Source: Paenibacillus wynnii
GTDB lineage: Bacteria; Bacillota; Bacilli; Paenibacillales; Paenibacillaceae
Reading direction: 5' to 3'
Assembly (NCBI RefSeq): GCF_000757885.1
Contig: NZ_JQCR01000003.1
Span: 620,001-684,000, forward strand
Length of the DNA stretch: 64,000 nucleotides
A program made the position numbers and the translations under genes. Positions 27,950-36,367 of this stretch are shown here, in pieces (the first letter of the stretch is position 1; each line of letters begins with the position of its first letter). Below the pieces are notes generated by a model. It was not told the origin of the DNA, did not search any database, and was given only the letters and a program-made list of their open reading frames with translations.

Positions 27950-29122
27950 TTATTCTTTTGCTGGCGCTTCGCTGGCAGCTGGTGCATCTGTTGCTGCAGC
28001 GTCATCTTTGGGATCCGTAAGGGTATTAGTGATTTTTGCTTTCGCAGTGGTTTCTTCCAACCAGGTAGCGGACATTTCAGAAACTTTTTGTGTAACAAGG
28101 GTTTTACGAACTTCTTCCTTTTTCTCTTCAAAAGTAGAAGTATGTGCTTCTTTGCGGTCTGTTACCTTAATGATATGGAAGCCGAATTGGGATTTAACTG
28201 CACCGCTGGTTTCCCCAACCTTCAGCTTGAAGGCTGCATCTGCGAAGCTAGGATCCATCGCTTCACGATTGAAGAAATCAAGATCTCCGCCGTTGTCCTT
28301 CGAACCTGTATCTGTAGATTTCTCTTGAGCAAGTGCGGCGAAGTCAGCTCCATCCTTAAGTTGTTTCAGGATGGCATCAGCTTCAGCTTGGGTAGCTACG
28401 AGTATATGGGAAGCCCGAACCTGTTCTACCGTATCATACGTTGCTTTGTTATCTTCATAATATTTCTTAACTTCATCATCTGTAATCTTTATTTGCGGCT
28501 CTAGAATTTTACGCAATTGAACTTGTATAGGCATTTGCTTCTTAAGATCATCAATGGTCATGCCGCTTTGACTAAGCGCAGAATTCAGGGCAGCTTCACC
28601 GCCGAATTGAGTCTTGAGATCTTCAATTTCTGCGTTAATATCCGCATCAGTTACTGCAGGCACATTGGCCTTTTTGGCTTCTAGTTCAACGATAGTGGTG
28701 GTAATCATTGATTTAAGGGTGTTTTCACCACCGGCCTCAACAAGTTTAGCGTATAACTGATCCTTCGTAATGTTTGTTCCATTTACCGTAGCTACAGCTG
28801 ATTCGCCGTCTGCTTTTTGGAAGGGAGGTTTAATTAGAACGACAATAAGTGCTGCTGCCAGAATTAGGGAAGCAATCATCCAGCCCTTATTGCTTTTTGG
28901 AGAGGATTCAACGATAGCAGGAGCTGAGCCTACTTTACTCATTACGGGAACGCTTTCCTCTATTTCCGCAGCAACAGGAGGTTCCGAGGTGATGACCTCT
29001 TCTACCACTGGGCTGGTTTCCTCTGCGAGAGGACCTTCAATTTCGTTATCGGAAGCGTTGTGTTCTTCCGTAGTTCCGTTGTTATCCAGATGTTCATTTT
29101 CTTTGTAATCTTTTTTATCCAT
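27950..29122 (-). CDS. membrane-anchored parvulin-type peptidyl-prolyl isomerase
   Basis: A 390-aa protein. Residues 1-80 are acidic and predicted cytoplasmic, one membrane helix spans 81-97, and the rest lies outside. A SurA/PrsA-like chaperone region follows (about 110-230), then a parvulin domain (about 235-330) with ASHILVATQAEADAIL, GGDLDFFNREAMDPSF and KSQFGFHIIKV. The tail is Ala/Asp-rich. It would help fold secreted proteins at the cell surface. Unlike PrsA it has no lipobox and carries a long acidic cytoplasmic tail, which is uncommon. TTGAAGGGAGT precedes the ATG. Confidence 0.85.
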   Translation of the reverse strand: MDKKDYKENEHLDNNGTTEEHNASDNEIEGPLAEETSPVVEEVITSEPPVAAEIEESVPVMSKVGSAPAIVESSPKSNKGWMIASLILAAALIVVLIKPPFQKADGESAVATVNGTNITKDQLYAKLVEAGGENTLKSMITTTIVELEAKKANVPAVTDADINAEIEDLKTQFGGEAALNSALSQSGMTIDDLKKQMPIQVQLRKILEPQIKITDDEVKKYYEDNKATYDTVEQVRASHILVATQAEADAILKQLKDGADFAALAQEKSTDTGSKDNGGDLDFFNREAMDPSFADAAFKLKVGETSGAVKSQFGFHIIKVTDRKEAHTSTFEEKKEEVRKTLVTQKVSEMSATWLEETTAKAKITNTLTDPKDDAAATDAPAASEAPAKE

Positions 29123-29250
29123 TAGTGTTAATGACTCCCTTCAATATAGGTGTTGCCTGTCTTTCTACAACTTTATCAGAAAACGTTACATGTTACCTTA
29201 AGAAAGTATAAAAAAGCACTTTTTCTTTTTAAGTTTTCATTAAGAAAAGC

Positions 29251-29292
29251 AAAAAGCCGGAAGATACATGGTTACCCATGTTCTTCCGGCCC
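29251..29292 (-). terminator. terminator of the LytTR gene
   Basis: GCCGGAAGA..ATGG pairs with CCAT..TCTTCCGGC; on the minus strand the stem is followed by TTTTTGCTTTTC. Confidence 0.8.
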
Positions 29293-29319
29293 TTTGATTA
29301 CGGGGAAATTACAAGCAAT

Positions 29320-29661
29320 TTAAGAGCTGAGTCGTCCTCTTAAGAGATGACGGATACTTTCCTGTTTCCGTCTCGGGACTCGAACTTGTTTCGCATACAA
29401 GCCCATTTCCCCAAAATAAATGCAGTCATCCTCGATGGAGCTGATTTTGTTTAAATTGACATAACAGCCGCCGTTCACATGATAGAAACTTGAATGAGAC
29501 AGTAAACGATTTAATTGCTCGACAGACATTCTCTTTTTAATGTTATAGTTTCTGCCGTGAAAAATGACTAGGTCGTGGTCTCCGACCTTAAAGAACAGAA
29601 TGTCCGTTTCCACCTCGAAGTCCTCATATACATTTTTGGCTTCCAGCAGGATGCTACTCAT
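29320..29661 (-). CDS. stand-alone LytTR DNA-binding protein
   Basis: A 113-aa protein consisting of little more than a LytTR DNA-binding domain: DILFFKVGDHDLVIFHGRNYNIKKRMSVEQLNRLL, then HVNGGCYVNLNKISSIE and RVPRRKQESI. No receiver domain is present. Such short regulators act without a phospho-relay or with membrane partners. AAGGGGGAACATGAATG places the start. A perfect cre lies 35 bp upstream in the divergent gap shared with the lactonase gene, so carbon supply may control it. Confidence 0.78.
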   Translation of the reverse strand: MSSILLEAKNVYEDFEVETDILFFKVGDHDLVIFHGRNYNIKKRMSVEQLNRLLSHSSFYHVNGGCYVNLNKISSIEDDCIYFGEMGLYAKQVRVPRRKQESIRHLLRGRLSS

Positions 29662-29695
29662 TCATGTTCCCCCTTTATACGGAATAAAAGACTAA

Positions 29696-29709
29696 TGTTA
29701 GCGCTTTCA
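29696..29709. promoter_or_regulatory. cre site, perfect consensus match
   Basis: TGTTAGCGCTTTCA fits TGWNANCGNTNWCA at every defined base. It sits 35 bp before the LytTR start on the minus strand, in or next to its promoter, and 169 bp before the lactonase gene. Confidence 0.65.
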
Positions 29710-29779
29710 TCATAACATATTCCTCTGGGCTTGAGAAGCCTTATTTTTGAAATGTTTTATGACATTTTGTGCGTTGTAT

Positions 29780-29808
29780 TTGTCATAGACGCTAAAAAAT
29801 TGTAAATT
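29780..29808 (+). promoter_or_regulatory. candidate promoter of the lactonase gene
   Basis: TTGTCA and TAAATT are separated by 17 nt, about 70 bp upstream of the lactonase start. Confidence 0.4.
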
Positions 29809-29877
29809 ATATTAATGGCTGATGCTTCGGCTGGATGTCGGGGAATGAGTCTGCATTCTTGAAGGAGGAATTAATGA

Positions 29878-30984
29878 ATGAATAAACATGCAAAAATGCT
29901 GCTTTTTACAGGCTCCTATTCTGATGCGGCCGATAATGGTATTCAGGTATTTGAATTCAATGTAGAAGCCGGAGGGACACTGAGTCTGCTACATAAAGTA
30001 AAAGGACTTACCAACCCGACCTTTGTAGAGGTCGATCCCGTTGGATTGAGATTATATGCTATTGGAGAAAAGCCCAATGGGGAAGGCGGCAAGGAAGGGG
30101 AGGTAGCGGCATACGCGATCCATCCGGAGACTGGGGAACTGAGTGAACTGAGTCGCTCAGCAACCATGCCTGCCGGGGGCAAAGGTCAGACGACAACCTG
30201 TCATATCTCCCGAGATGTGGAGAGTCAGTACCTGGTAGTATGCAGCTATCATGGTGGAAGCGTCGGTTTGCTCTCACTGGATGATGAAGGGAAGACACGC
30301 CGAGTGTGTGATATAGCGGTTCATACAGGTCATGGAACTGATCCTGTTCGTCAGGACCGCCCGCATCCTCACTCTGCGATATTCAGTCCGGATGGACGTT
30401 TCATATTCGTTCCTGATCTGGGTCTGGATGTCATTCGATGTTATAGTATTGATCGACTTAATGGGACATGGGTATTTCAAGGGGATATAGCACTTCACCC
30501 CGGAGCGGGTCCCCGTCATTTCACCTTTCACCCGGACGGAAGATCTGCTTATGTCATAAATGAAGTAGATTCAACGATTACATCCTTTACCTTTGAGCCT
30601 GAATCTGGACTTCTGAATACTATTATGACGGTATCTACATTGCCGGAAGGTTTTATAGGAGACAATATTTGTGCCGAGATTACTTTGTCTATAGATGGAC
30701 GTTTTGTATATGGGTCAAATCGGGGGATGGACAGTATTGTTGTATACGGTGTTGATGCAGCTACGGCGAAGCTTACATTCATTGAGCATGTATCTACTCG
30801 GGGAGGACATCCACGACACTTCACGGTAACACCGGATGGTGGTTATCTCATTGTTGCCAACCGTGATGCTGACAACCTAGTTGTATTCTCATTGGATAGA
30901 GATACAGGTCGTCTTACCTTTACAGGAAATACTGCTGAAGTATCCAAACCGGTATGTGTAAAACCGGCATTGTTTAACCTATAG
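29878..30984 (+). CDS. pgl: lactonase family protein (6-phosphogluconolactonase-like)
   Basis: A 368-aa seven-bladed beta-propeller of the YbhE/YkgB lactonase family. Repeating units are visible as PTFVEVDPVGLRLYAIGE, PHSAIFSPDGRFIFVPDLG, PRHFTFHPDGRSAYVINE, AEITLSIDGRFVYGSNRG and PRHFTVTPDGGYLIVANRD, with the conserved HPHSA. It would hydrolyse 6-phosphogluconolactone in the pentose phosphate pathway, though related proteins act on other lactones. GAAGGAGGAATTA precedes the ATG, and a strong terminator follows. Confidence 0.83.
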   Translation: MNKHAKMLLFTGSYSDAADNGIQVFEFNVEAGGTLSLLHKVKGLTNPTFVEVDPVGLRLYAIGEKPNGEGGKEGEVAAYAIHPETGELSELSRSATMPAGGKGQTTTCHISRDVESQYLVVCSYHGGSVGLLSLDDEGKTRRVCDIAVHTGHGTDPVRQDRPHPHSAIFSPDGRFIFVPDLGLDVIRCYSIDRLNGTWVFQGDIALHPGAGPRHFTFHPDGRSAYVINEVDSTITSFTFEPESGLLNTIMTVSTLPEGFIGDNICAEITLSIDGRFVYGSNRGMDSIVVYGVDAATAKLTFIEHVSTRGGHPRHFTVTPDGGYLIVANRDADNLVVFSLDRDTGRLTFTGNTAEVSKPVCVKPALFNL

Positions 30985-30990
30985 ACATAA

Positions 30991-31027
30991 AAAGAACACC
31001 GGATTTCATATCCGGTGTTCTCATTTT
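30991..31027 (+). terminator. rho-independent terminator
   Basis: GAACACCGGA and TCCGGTGTTC form a perfect 10-bp stem with TCATTTTGTT behind, just after the lactonase gene. Confidence 0.85.
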
Positions 31028-31094
31028 GTTGGTATTGTTAAGAAATCGATGGATCAAATTACGAAGTGAAGCAGAGTATAGATAAGATCTAGTC

Positions 31095-31316
31095 TTACTT
31101 CAGAGAGACTGGCTTTAAGGGAACGATAGTGGATACTGCTGATTTGAACAGTACGTTCTGTCTCCCGTCACCCTGACCATGCAGTGTGATGGTAAAGGCA
31201 TCGTAAGAGGTTACAAGGCCCTGCATTTTGACCCCGTTGGTTGTAAAAATCGTTACCGGTACCTTTGTGGATATGAATTGATTCAACAAACGTTCCTGCA
31301 GCTTGAGACTTTCCAC
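31095..31316 (-). CDS. divergent Hfq-like (Sm fold) RNA-binding protein
   Basis: A 73-aa Sm-like protein. The Sm1 motif VPVTIFTTNGVKMQGLVTSYDAFTITL and Sm2 motif FKSAVSTIVP align with Hfq. Differences from canonical Hfq: the proximal-face QD pair is QE (Gln7-Glu8), the YKHAIS motif is FKSAVS so the conserved His is Ser59, and the loop between Sm1 and Sm2 is longer (HGQGDGRQN). The GTG at 31316 is preferred: GGAG lies about 10 nt upstream and it gives the normal Hfq length of 73 aa; the ATG at 31337 would add seven residues. Typical Firmicute Hfq sits behind miaA, so this is probably a paralogue. Its RNA partners are unknown. Confidence 0.75.
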   Translation of the reverse strand: MESLKLQERLLNQFISTKVPVTIFTTNGVKMQGLVTSYDAFTITLHGQGDGRQNVLFKSAVSTIVPLKPVSLK

Positions 31317-31427
31317 TTGGCAGCACTCCATCTCCATGATTTAATTTCTAAGCAAGTATACCACGGGGAAGACTCTCTCAGGAAATAGGTTGATGGTGGA
31401 GTACCAAATACTAACCGGGAGGAATTT

Positions 31428-32078
31428 ATGAAGTTCGCAAAATATGGGTTAAGGGGATTTGTACTGTTTATTGTATTTGCTTTGGTTTTTACAGGAATAG
31501 CTGTACTGGTGGCGAATAACTGGATAACTCCTCTAGATCACTTCATCATCAAAAATGTGCAATCTGCTGAATCGCCTTTTTTAACCTCTATGGCAAAAGG
31601 ATTATCATTTGTGGGCTCATCGCAATTGGCTCTTGAGATTGCCGTAATAACCATGGTGCTGCTCATTATCGTAGTAAGACATCGAATGGAGCTTGTATTG
31701 TTTCTTTGGGTCGTGGTTCTTGGGTCTCAGATCCTGAATACGTTCCTGAAACTTCAATTCCATCGGGAAAGACCTAGTATTAACCAGTTAATTAAACAGG
31801 GGGGATATAGCTTTCCAAGCGGTCATTCCATGACGGCCTTTTCTTTGTACGTCGTTATTGCATATCTGCTATGGCACTCTATAAACTCCAAAGCCGGACG
31901 CGGTTTATTGATTGCTGGAACAATACTCCTCACCGTCGGGATCGGGTGGAGCCGTGTTTATCTCGGTGTTCACTATCCCAGTGATGTATTAGGCGGGTAC
32001 GCTGCCAGCGGAGCTTGGCTTATGCTTTCTATTGGATTCTTGCAGATATATCGCGGATATCAAAACACACCTTCCTGA
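31428..32078 (+). CDS. PAP2-family membrane phosphatase
   Basis: A 216-aa protein with about six membrane helices and the three PAP2 motifs: KLQFHRERP at 108-116, PSGH at 130-133, and SRVYLGVHYPSD at about 180-191. It would dephosphorylate a lipid phosphate, such as undecaprenyl pyrophosphate or phosphatidylglycerol phosphate, on the outer face of the membrane. GGGAGGAATTT precedes the ATG. The stop codon lies inside the left arm of a terminator stem. Confidence 0.85.
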   Translation: MKFAKYGLRGFVLFIVFALVFTGIAVLVANNWITPLDHFIIKNVQSAESPFLTSMAKGLSFVGSSQLALEIAVITMVLLIIVVRHRMELVLFLWVVVLGSQILNTFLKLQFHRERPSINQLIKQGGYSFPSGHSMTAFSLYVVIAYLLWHSINSKAGRGLLIAGTILLTVGIGWSRVYLGVHYPSDVLGGYAASGAWLMLSIGFLQIYRGYQNTPS

Positions 32079-32100
32079 GAGTTCAGGAAGGTGTGTGAAG
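32065..32100 (-). terminator. terminator between convergent genes
   Basis: ACACACCTTCCTGA and TCAGGAAGGTGTGT form a perfect 14-bp stem. The T-run lies on the minus-strand side, so it mainly serves the secreted-protein gene, while its left arm overlaps the PAP2 stop codon. Confidence 0.8.
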
Positions 32101-32112
32101 TTGTAAATCATT

Positions 32113-32583
32113 CTATTCGTGAAATTTATCCATATTATTAATTTTAAGCTTTAAAATCGTAGGGAGCTGTTCCTTAAGCTTCTGTGCTTCTAAATCGGTA
32201 ATACGGCCATCAGTTACGGCTTTATCCATATTCCGACCTGCGGACTCTACTAATTTTTGTACATACTGATCCTCAGTCCAGCCTTTTTTCTCCAAAGCGA
32301 GCTGGGAAAGTGTTTTTCCGGCTTTTAGATTCTCAATAAGGGAGGATGGTTCTATTTCCAGCAGTCTGGAAGTCTCCTCTATAATGAAATGCCTGCCGGC
32401 ACGAACCTTGCCGTCTTTTCCATGGTGGTGCATGTGCCGCTGACTTGATTCCGGAGCAATATGTGATGGAGAGGGGGTTGCCTTCTCAGCACCTGCACTT
32501 CCTGTGATTCCAGTTGATGGAGATAGGCAGAATAGAGTTGCTGTTGTTGCCAAGGCAAGGATCTTTGTGATATTCTTACTCAT
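32113..32583 (-). CDS. small secreted protein with His-rich segment
   Basis: A 156-aa exported protein: signal peptide about residues 1-32 (KILALATTATLFCLSPSTGITGSAGA), then a His-rich stretch HMHHHGKDGK and two helical repeats that each resemble ETSRLLEIEPSSLIENLKAGKTLSQLALEKG, similar to repeats in other Firmicute surface proteins with the 'L..G.SL..IA' pattern. The ATG at 32583 follows AGGAGGTGTAAGA; the upstream ORF extension to 32664 is not needed. Function is unknown; metal binding by the histidine cluster is possible. Confidence 0.72.
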   Translation of the reverse strand: MSKNITKILALATTATLFCLSPSTGITGSAGAEKATPSPSHIAPESSQRHMHHHGKDGKVRAGRHFIIEETSRLLEIEPSSLIENLKAGKTLSQLALEKKGWTEDQYVQKLVESAGRNMDKAVTDGRITDLEAQKLKEQLPTILKLKINNMDKFHE

Positions 32584-32750
32584 TCTTACACCTCCTCTTT
32601 GGTGGGTTATGGGCTGCGCAATATCATTATTCCCAATATGGGAAATTTCAGGCTGACTGAACAAGAAACTTCATTAAGTTCGCAGGCTTCATTCAAGGGT
32701 AATAACCTTTATAGAAATTTAGACAGATATCAAATATCGGAGGGATGAAA

Positions 32751-33782
32751 TTGGCTTTTGGCGCCCGCATACTTAAAACGGGAATGGCAGTAACTCTTGC
32801 TCTATACTTATCCGCACTGCTTCAATTTCCATCTCCAGTTGGCGCGGCGATTGCGGCTATTTTTGCGATGCAGCCTTCCATTTATCGTTCCTGGCGTTAT
32901 TTTTTGGATCAGATTCAGACCAGTACCATCGGTGCCGTCATTGCTCTTTTAGGCGGAATGCTCTTGTCTAATGAACCGGTTGTAGTAGGTCTCGTGTGTA
33001 TACTGGTCATTATGATTAGTATGAAGATGAATCGAGGGGACACTATAGGACTTACGCTTGTCACCGTAATTTCTGTTATGGAAGCCTCCGGGCAGTGGGA
33101 ATTTGCACTGAACCGTTTTTTGCTAACACTTATCGGTATCATATCTGCCTTTTTAATTAATATTATTGTCTTCCCGCCCAAACCCCGTGAGCAATATATT
33201 CAACAGATTGAGAATGTCTTTACAAGTTTATCTTTACTGCTGCGTACGGCGGTTTCCCATGAGATGAAGGAAAGTGTCTTTCGTGACGAGAAGAATGCAC
33301 TTGAAGGCTCCATTAAATCACTTGCTGATAAATACAGTCTGTTCGAAGAGGAGCAGAAACAGCTCAGACGTCCTAAGTATAGTCAAACGCGACAGATGGT
33401 AGTGTATAAGAATTTATTAGCGACATTGCAAAAGGGTTATGAGGTTCTTGAGGCGGTTGATCGTCATTATTTTCAGGCGGAGCGGACCGAACAAATTGAT
33501 ATTCTTTTCGATGGACATCTGGAACAATTAATTAAATATCACGAGCATATCCTACTGAAATTTGAAGACAAGCTCAAGCCGAATACCACGGATACCCATT
33601 CGCTCGGCGATGATAATGATCGTTTTCTCGAGTCGGCCATACTGGGGTACAATACTGAGAAATCCGGTCATCTTCGATTATCTATTGTCGCAGCGGCTGT
33701 GTATGAATATGGTTACCAATTGGAAAGGCTGGATCGGGTAGCCGATCAAATTAACCGAATGGTTGAGGAGAAGGACAAATAA
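32751..33782 (+). CDS. aromatic acid exporter family (ArAE/FUSC-like) membrane protein
   Basis: About 343 aa. Residues 1-145 hold four to six membrane helices (ILKTGMAVTLALYLSALL; PVGAAIAAIFAMQPSIYRSW; TIGAVIALLGGML) typical of the N-terminal ArAE_1 domain, and the rest is a soluble helical domain. Relatives are proposed efflux proteins for aromatic acids. TTG at 32751 is preferred because CGGAGGG ends at 32744, which leaves no spacer for the ATG at 32745. Confidence 0.78.
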   Translation: MAFGARILKTGMAVTLALYLSALLQFPSPVGAAIAAIFAMQPSIYRSWRYFLDQIQTSTIGAVIALLGGMLLSNEPVVVGLVCILVIMISMKMNRGDTIGLTLVTVISVMEASGQWEFALNRFLLTLIGIISAFLINIIVFPPKPREQYIQQIENVFTSLSLLLRTAVSHEMKESVFRDEKNALEGSIKSLADKYSLFEEEQKQLRRPKYSQTRQMVVYKNLLATLQKGYEVLEAVDRHYFQAERTEQIDILFDGHLEQLIKYHEHILLKFEDKLKPNTTDTHSLGDDNDRFLESAILGYNTEKSGHLRLSIVAAAVYEYGYQLERLDRVADQINRMVEEKDK

Positions 33783-33881
33783 AGGACGGGCCGAATTGGT
33801 AATACATATGTAGAATTACTTGATAAACAGCTTAATCGTGGGTACAATTATAAGTCAACCTTTCAAAGGGGATGAAAAATA

Positions 33882-36239
33882 GTGACGAATAACGAAAGTC
33901 AATGGAAAGAAGAACAAGAGAGAGTCAGTGGGGTTACTAACCTTTTATCCAGCCGTATTCGCGTATTATCTGAAGAACTAGGGCTCCACCGTACCGATGT
34001 AGTAGAAATGCGTAAAGATTTCTGGGAAGAGGTTACCGTGAACTTTAGCAGCCCGGATGATCTGGGTGAAACCTCTACAAGTCTCCGGCAGCAATCGCAG
34101 ATTCTGTCCGAACGCGAGCGGCATCATTTACAATCCAGTAAGGCGCTTAAAAAATATAAAAAGCTGGTAGTCTCCCCGTATTTCGGCCGAATAGATTTTA
34201 CGGAAAAACCTGATGGGAAGTCAGAAAAGATCTATTTGGGAATCGGTTCTCTCATGGAGGAGGACGGGACATTCCTGATTTATGATTGGCGAGCGCCTAT
34301 CTCGAGTCTTTATTATGACGGTGCACCTGGGCCAGCTGCCTATGATACACCGAGCGGCATAGTATCGGGTACTATGGATCTCAAACGACAATTCGTAATT
34401 GATGAAGGTAAAATAGATGTTATGTTTGATACAGGTGTGACGATTGGGGATGAGCTGCTGCAGCAGGTTCTGAGTCATAGTGCGGATGACCGTATGAAAA
34501 GCATTGTAGCTACTATACAGAAGGAACAAAACGCCATTATCCGAAATGATAAAAGTCGAATGCTAGTTGTTCAAGGGGCAGCAGGTAGCGGTAAGACATC
34601 TGCCGCACTCCAAAGGGTGGCATACCTGCTATATAAATACCGTGAAGTCCTGCAGGCGGATCAAATGCTTTTATTTTCACCAAATCCTCTCTTTAACAGC
34701 TATGTCTCAACAGTTCTGCCTGAGCTAGGTGAAGAAAATATGCAGCAGACCACCTTTCAGATGTATCTAGAGCACCGATTAGGTCAGGAATTCCAGCTGG
34801 AGGATGTTTTTACGCAGACAGAAAGTCTCTTGAATGCTCCTGATGTACCAACAGCAAGTATTCGAAGAGCAGGAATAACCTACAAATCTTCTGTATCCTT
34901 CCTGGATGTTATCCGCAGGTATGTCTTCCTGTTAGAGCGTGAAGGTATGCAGTTTAAGCCTGTCGTATTTCAGGGACGTATTGTTGTTAGCAAGGAGGAT
35001 ATGCTGAAGAAGTTCTACGGCTTTGATCCCACCATTAAGCTGGCTAACCGAATTGAACTAATGACAGGCTGGCTGCTGAAGCAAATCTCCGACTTTGGAC
35101 ATGAGGAACGCAGTGCAACCTGGGTAGAAGATCAAATTGAGATGCTGGATTCGGATGAATATCATCGGGCTTATCAAATGATGCTGCGGAAAAAGCGAGG
35201 GAAGGGAGAAACGTTCAATGATTATGATACGGAAAAAGAGCTTCTGGGTCGTTATATTGTCAGCCAGCGTCTGAAACCGTTAAGAAGATGGGTCAAACGA
35301 GGCCGTTTTGTAGATGTAAAAGGTCTGTACAGCTCATTATTCACGAATCTTGAACTCTTTGAACATCTAAATGGTGATCAAGAACTTCCCCTTGATTGGG
35401 ATAATATATGTACACAAACCTTGAGCTCTATTCATGCGAATGAGCTTTCCTATGAAGATGCTACACCTTTCCTATACTTAAAGGAGCTCAGTCAAGGCTT
35501 CCGGACCAATACATTAATTCGTCATGTTATCGTTGATGAGGTTCAGGATTATTCACCGTTTCAGCTTGAGTTCATGCGCAGACTGTTTCCTCGGGCCAAA
35601 ATGACTGTACTCGGGGATCTTAACCAAGCGATCTACGCGCAGGGTGAAGTACTTGGGGATCTGTCTAGTTTAGTCAGTGTGTATGGAGAAGAGAATACAG
35701 AAGTAATCTCGCTGACCCGAAGCTACCGCTCTACTTATGAGATTGTTGAATTTACACGGGCTATGATTCCCGGAGGGGAACGGATCGTTCCGTTTAATCG
35801 CCGAGGCGAAGAACCGCTGATTAGTGTGATGTCCACTGAACAGGATCTGCTCCGTGCGGTAGAAGCTGATATTCGAGAACTCCACTCGCGTGGTTTCCAT
35901 TATGTAGCCGTTATCTGTAAAACAGCTGAGGAAAGCGAACAGGTCTGTACCCAATTAGAAGGAAATCTTAAGGTGAGACTCGTTACGAAAGAGACCCCTA
36001 ATTTTCAAAAGGGTACGCTTGTGCTGCCGGCTTATTTGGCTAAAGGCGTTGAATTTGATGCTGTCATTATCTATGACGGATCGGATCAAAGGTATAGCCG
36101 GGAGAGTGAACGGAAATTATTCTATACCGCTTGCACACGAGCGATGCATTTACTTCATATATATAGCTTGGGTGAAGCAAGCCGCTTTTTACCGGTTCCC
36201 AAGGCTCAATCCTTAATTGCCGAATCCCTGCAAGTCTAA
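33882..36239 (+). CDS. helD: RNA polymerase recycling motor HelD (UvrD-like helicase)
   Basis: A 785-aa SF1 ATPase. The N-terminal coiled-coil arm (about 1-75) would reach into the RNA polymerase secondary channel. Walker A GAAGSGKT lies at residues 232-239, the Walker B region is VIVDEVQDYSPFQ, and the helicase motif AIYAQGE and the C-terminal YTACTRAMH motif are present. HelD frees stalled RNA polymerase from DNA and RNA, and related forms give rifampicin tolerance. The GTG start follows AAAGGGGATG. It stands alone with a terminator behind. Confidence 0.88.
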   Translation: MTNNESQWKEEQERVSGVTNLLSSRIRVLSEELGLHRTDVVEMRKDFWEEVTVNFSSPDDLGETSTSLRQQSQILSERERHHLQSSKALKKYKKLVVSPYFGRIDFTEKPDGKSEKIYLGIGSLMEEDGTFLIYDWRAPISSLYYDGAPGPAAYDTPSGIVSGTMDLKRQFVIDEGKIDVMFDTGVTIGDELLQQVLSHSADDRMKSIVATIQKEQNAIIRNDKSRMLVVQGAAGSGKTSAALQRVAYLLYKYREVLQADQMLLFSPNPLFNSYVSTVLPELGEENMQQTTFQMYLEHRLGQEFQLEDVFTQTESLLNAPDVPTASIRRAGITYKSSVSFLDVIRRYVFLLEREGMQFKPVVFQGRIVVSKEDMLKKFYGFDPTIKLANRIELMTGWLLKQISDFGHEERSATWVEDQIEMLDSDEYHRAYQMMLRKKRGKGETFNDYDTEKELLGRYIVSQRLKPLRRWVKRGRFVDVKGLYSSLFTNLELFEHLNGDQELPLDWDNICTQTLSSIHANELSYEDATPFLYLKELSQGFRTNTLIRHVIVDEVQDYSPFQLEFMRRLFPRAKMTVLGDLNQAIYAQGEVLGDLSSLVSVYGEENTEVISLTRSYRSTYEIVEFTRAMIPGGERIVPFNRRGEEPLISVMSTEQDLLRAVEADIRELHSRGFHYVAVICKTAEESEQVCTQLEGNLKVRLVTKETPNFQKGTLVLPAYLAKGVEFDAVIIYDGSDQRYSRESERKLFYTACTRAMHLLHIYSLGEASRFLPVPKAQSLIAESLQV

Positions 36240-36259
36240 TAGAACTTAATTCAATCGCT

Positions 36260-36295
36260 AACCACCTTCCGTTTAATACGAGGGTGGTTTTTTAT
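36260..36295 (+). terminator. rho-independent terminator after helD
   Basis: AACCACC and GGTGGTT frame a short loop with an inner CG stem and TTTTTT behind. Confidence 0.8.
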
Positions 36296-36367
36296 ATTCA
36301 TGAATAAAGGGGGGGATTTAAACCACAATAATGACTACTGCGAACAACGACAAAGGTGGTCAGAATC

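Noticed and set aside
28088..29108. Plus-strand ORFs of 112-138 aa inside the PPIase gene
   Set aside because: They are antisense shadows of a clear parvulin gene without ribosome binding sites or family features.
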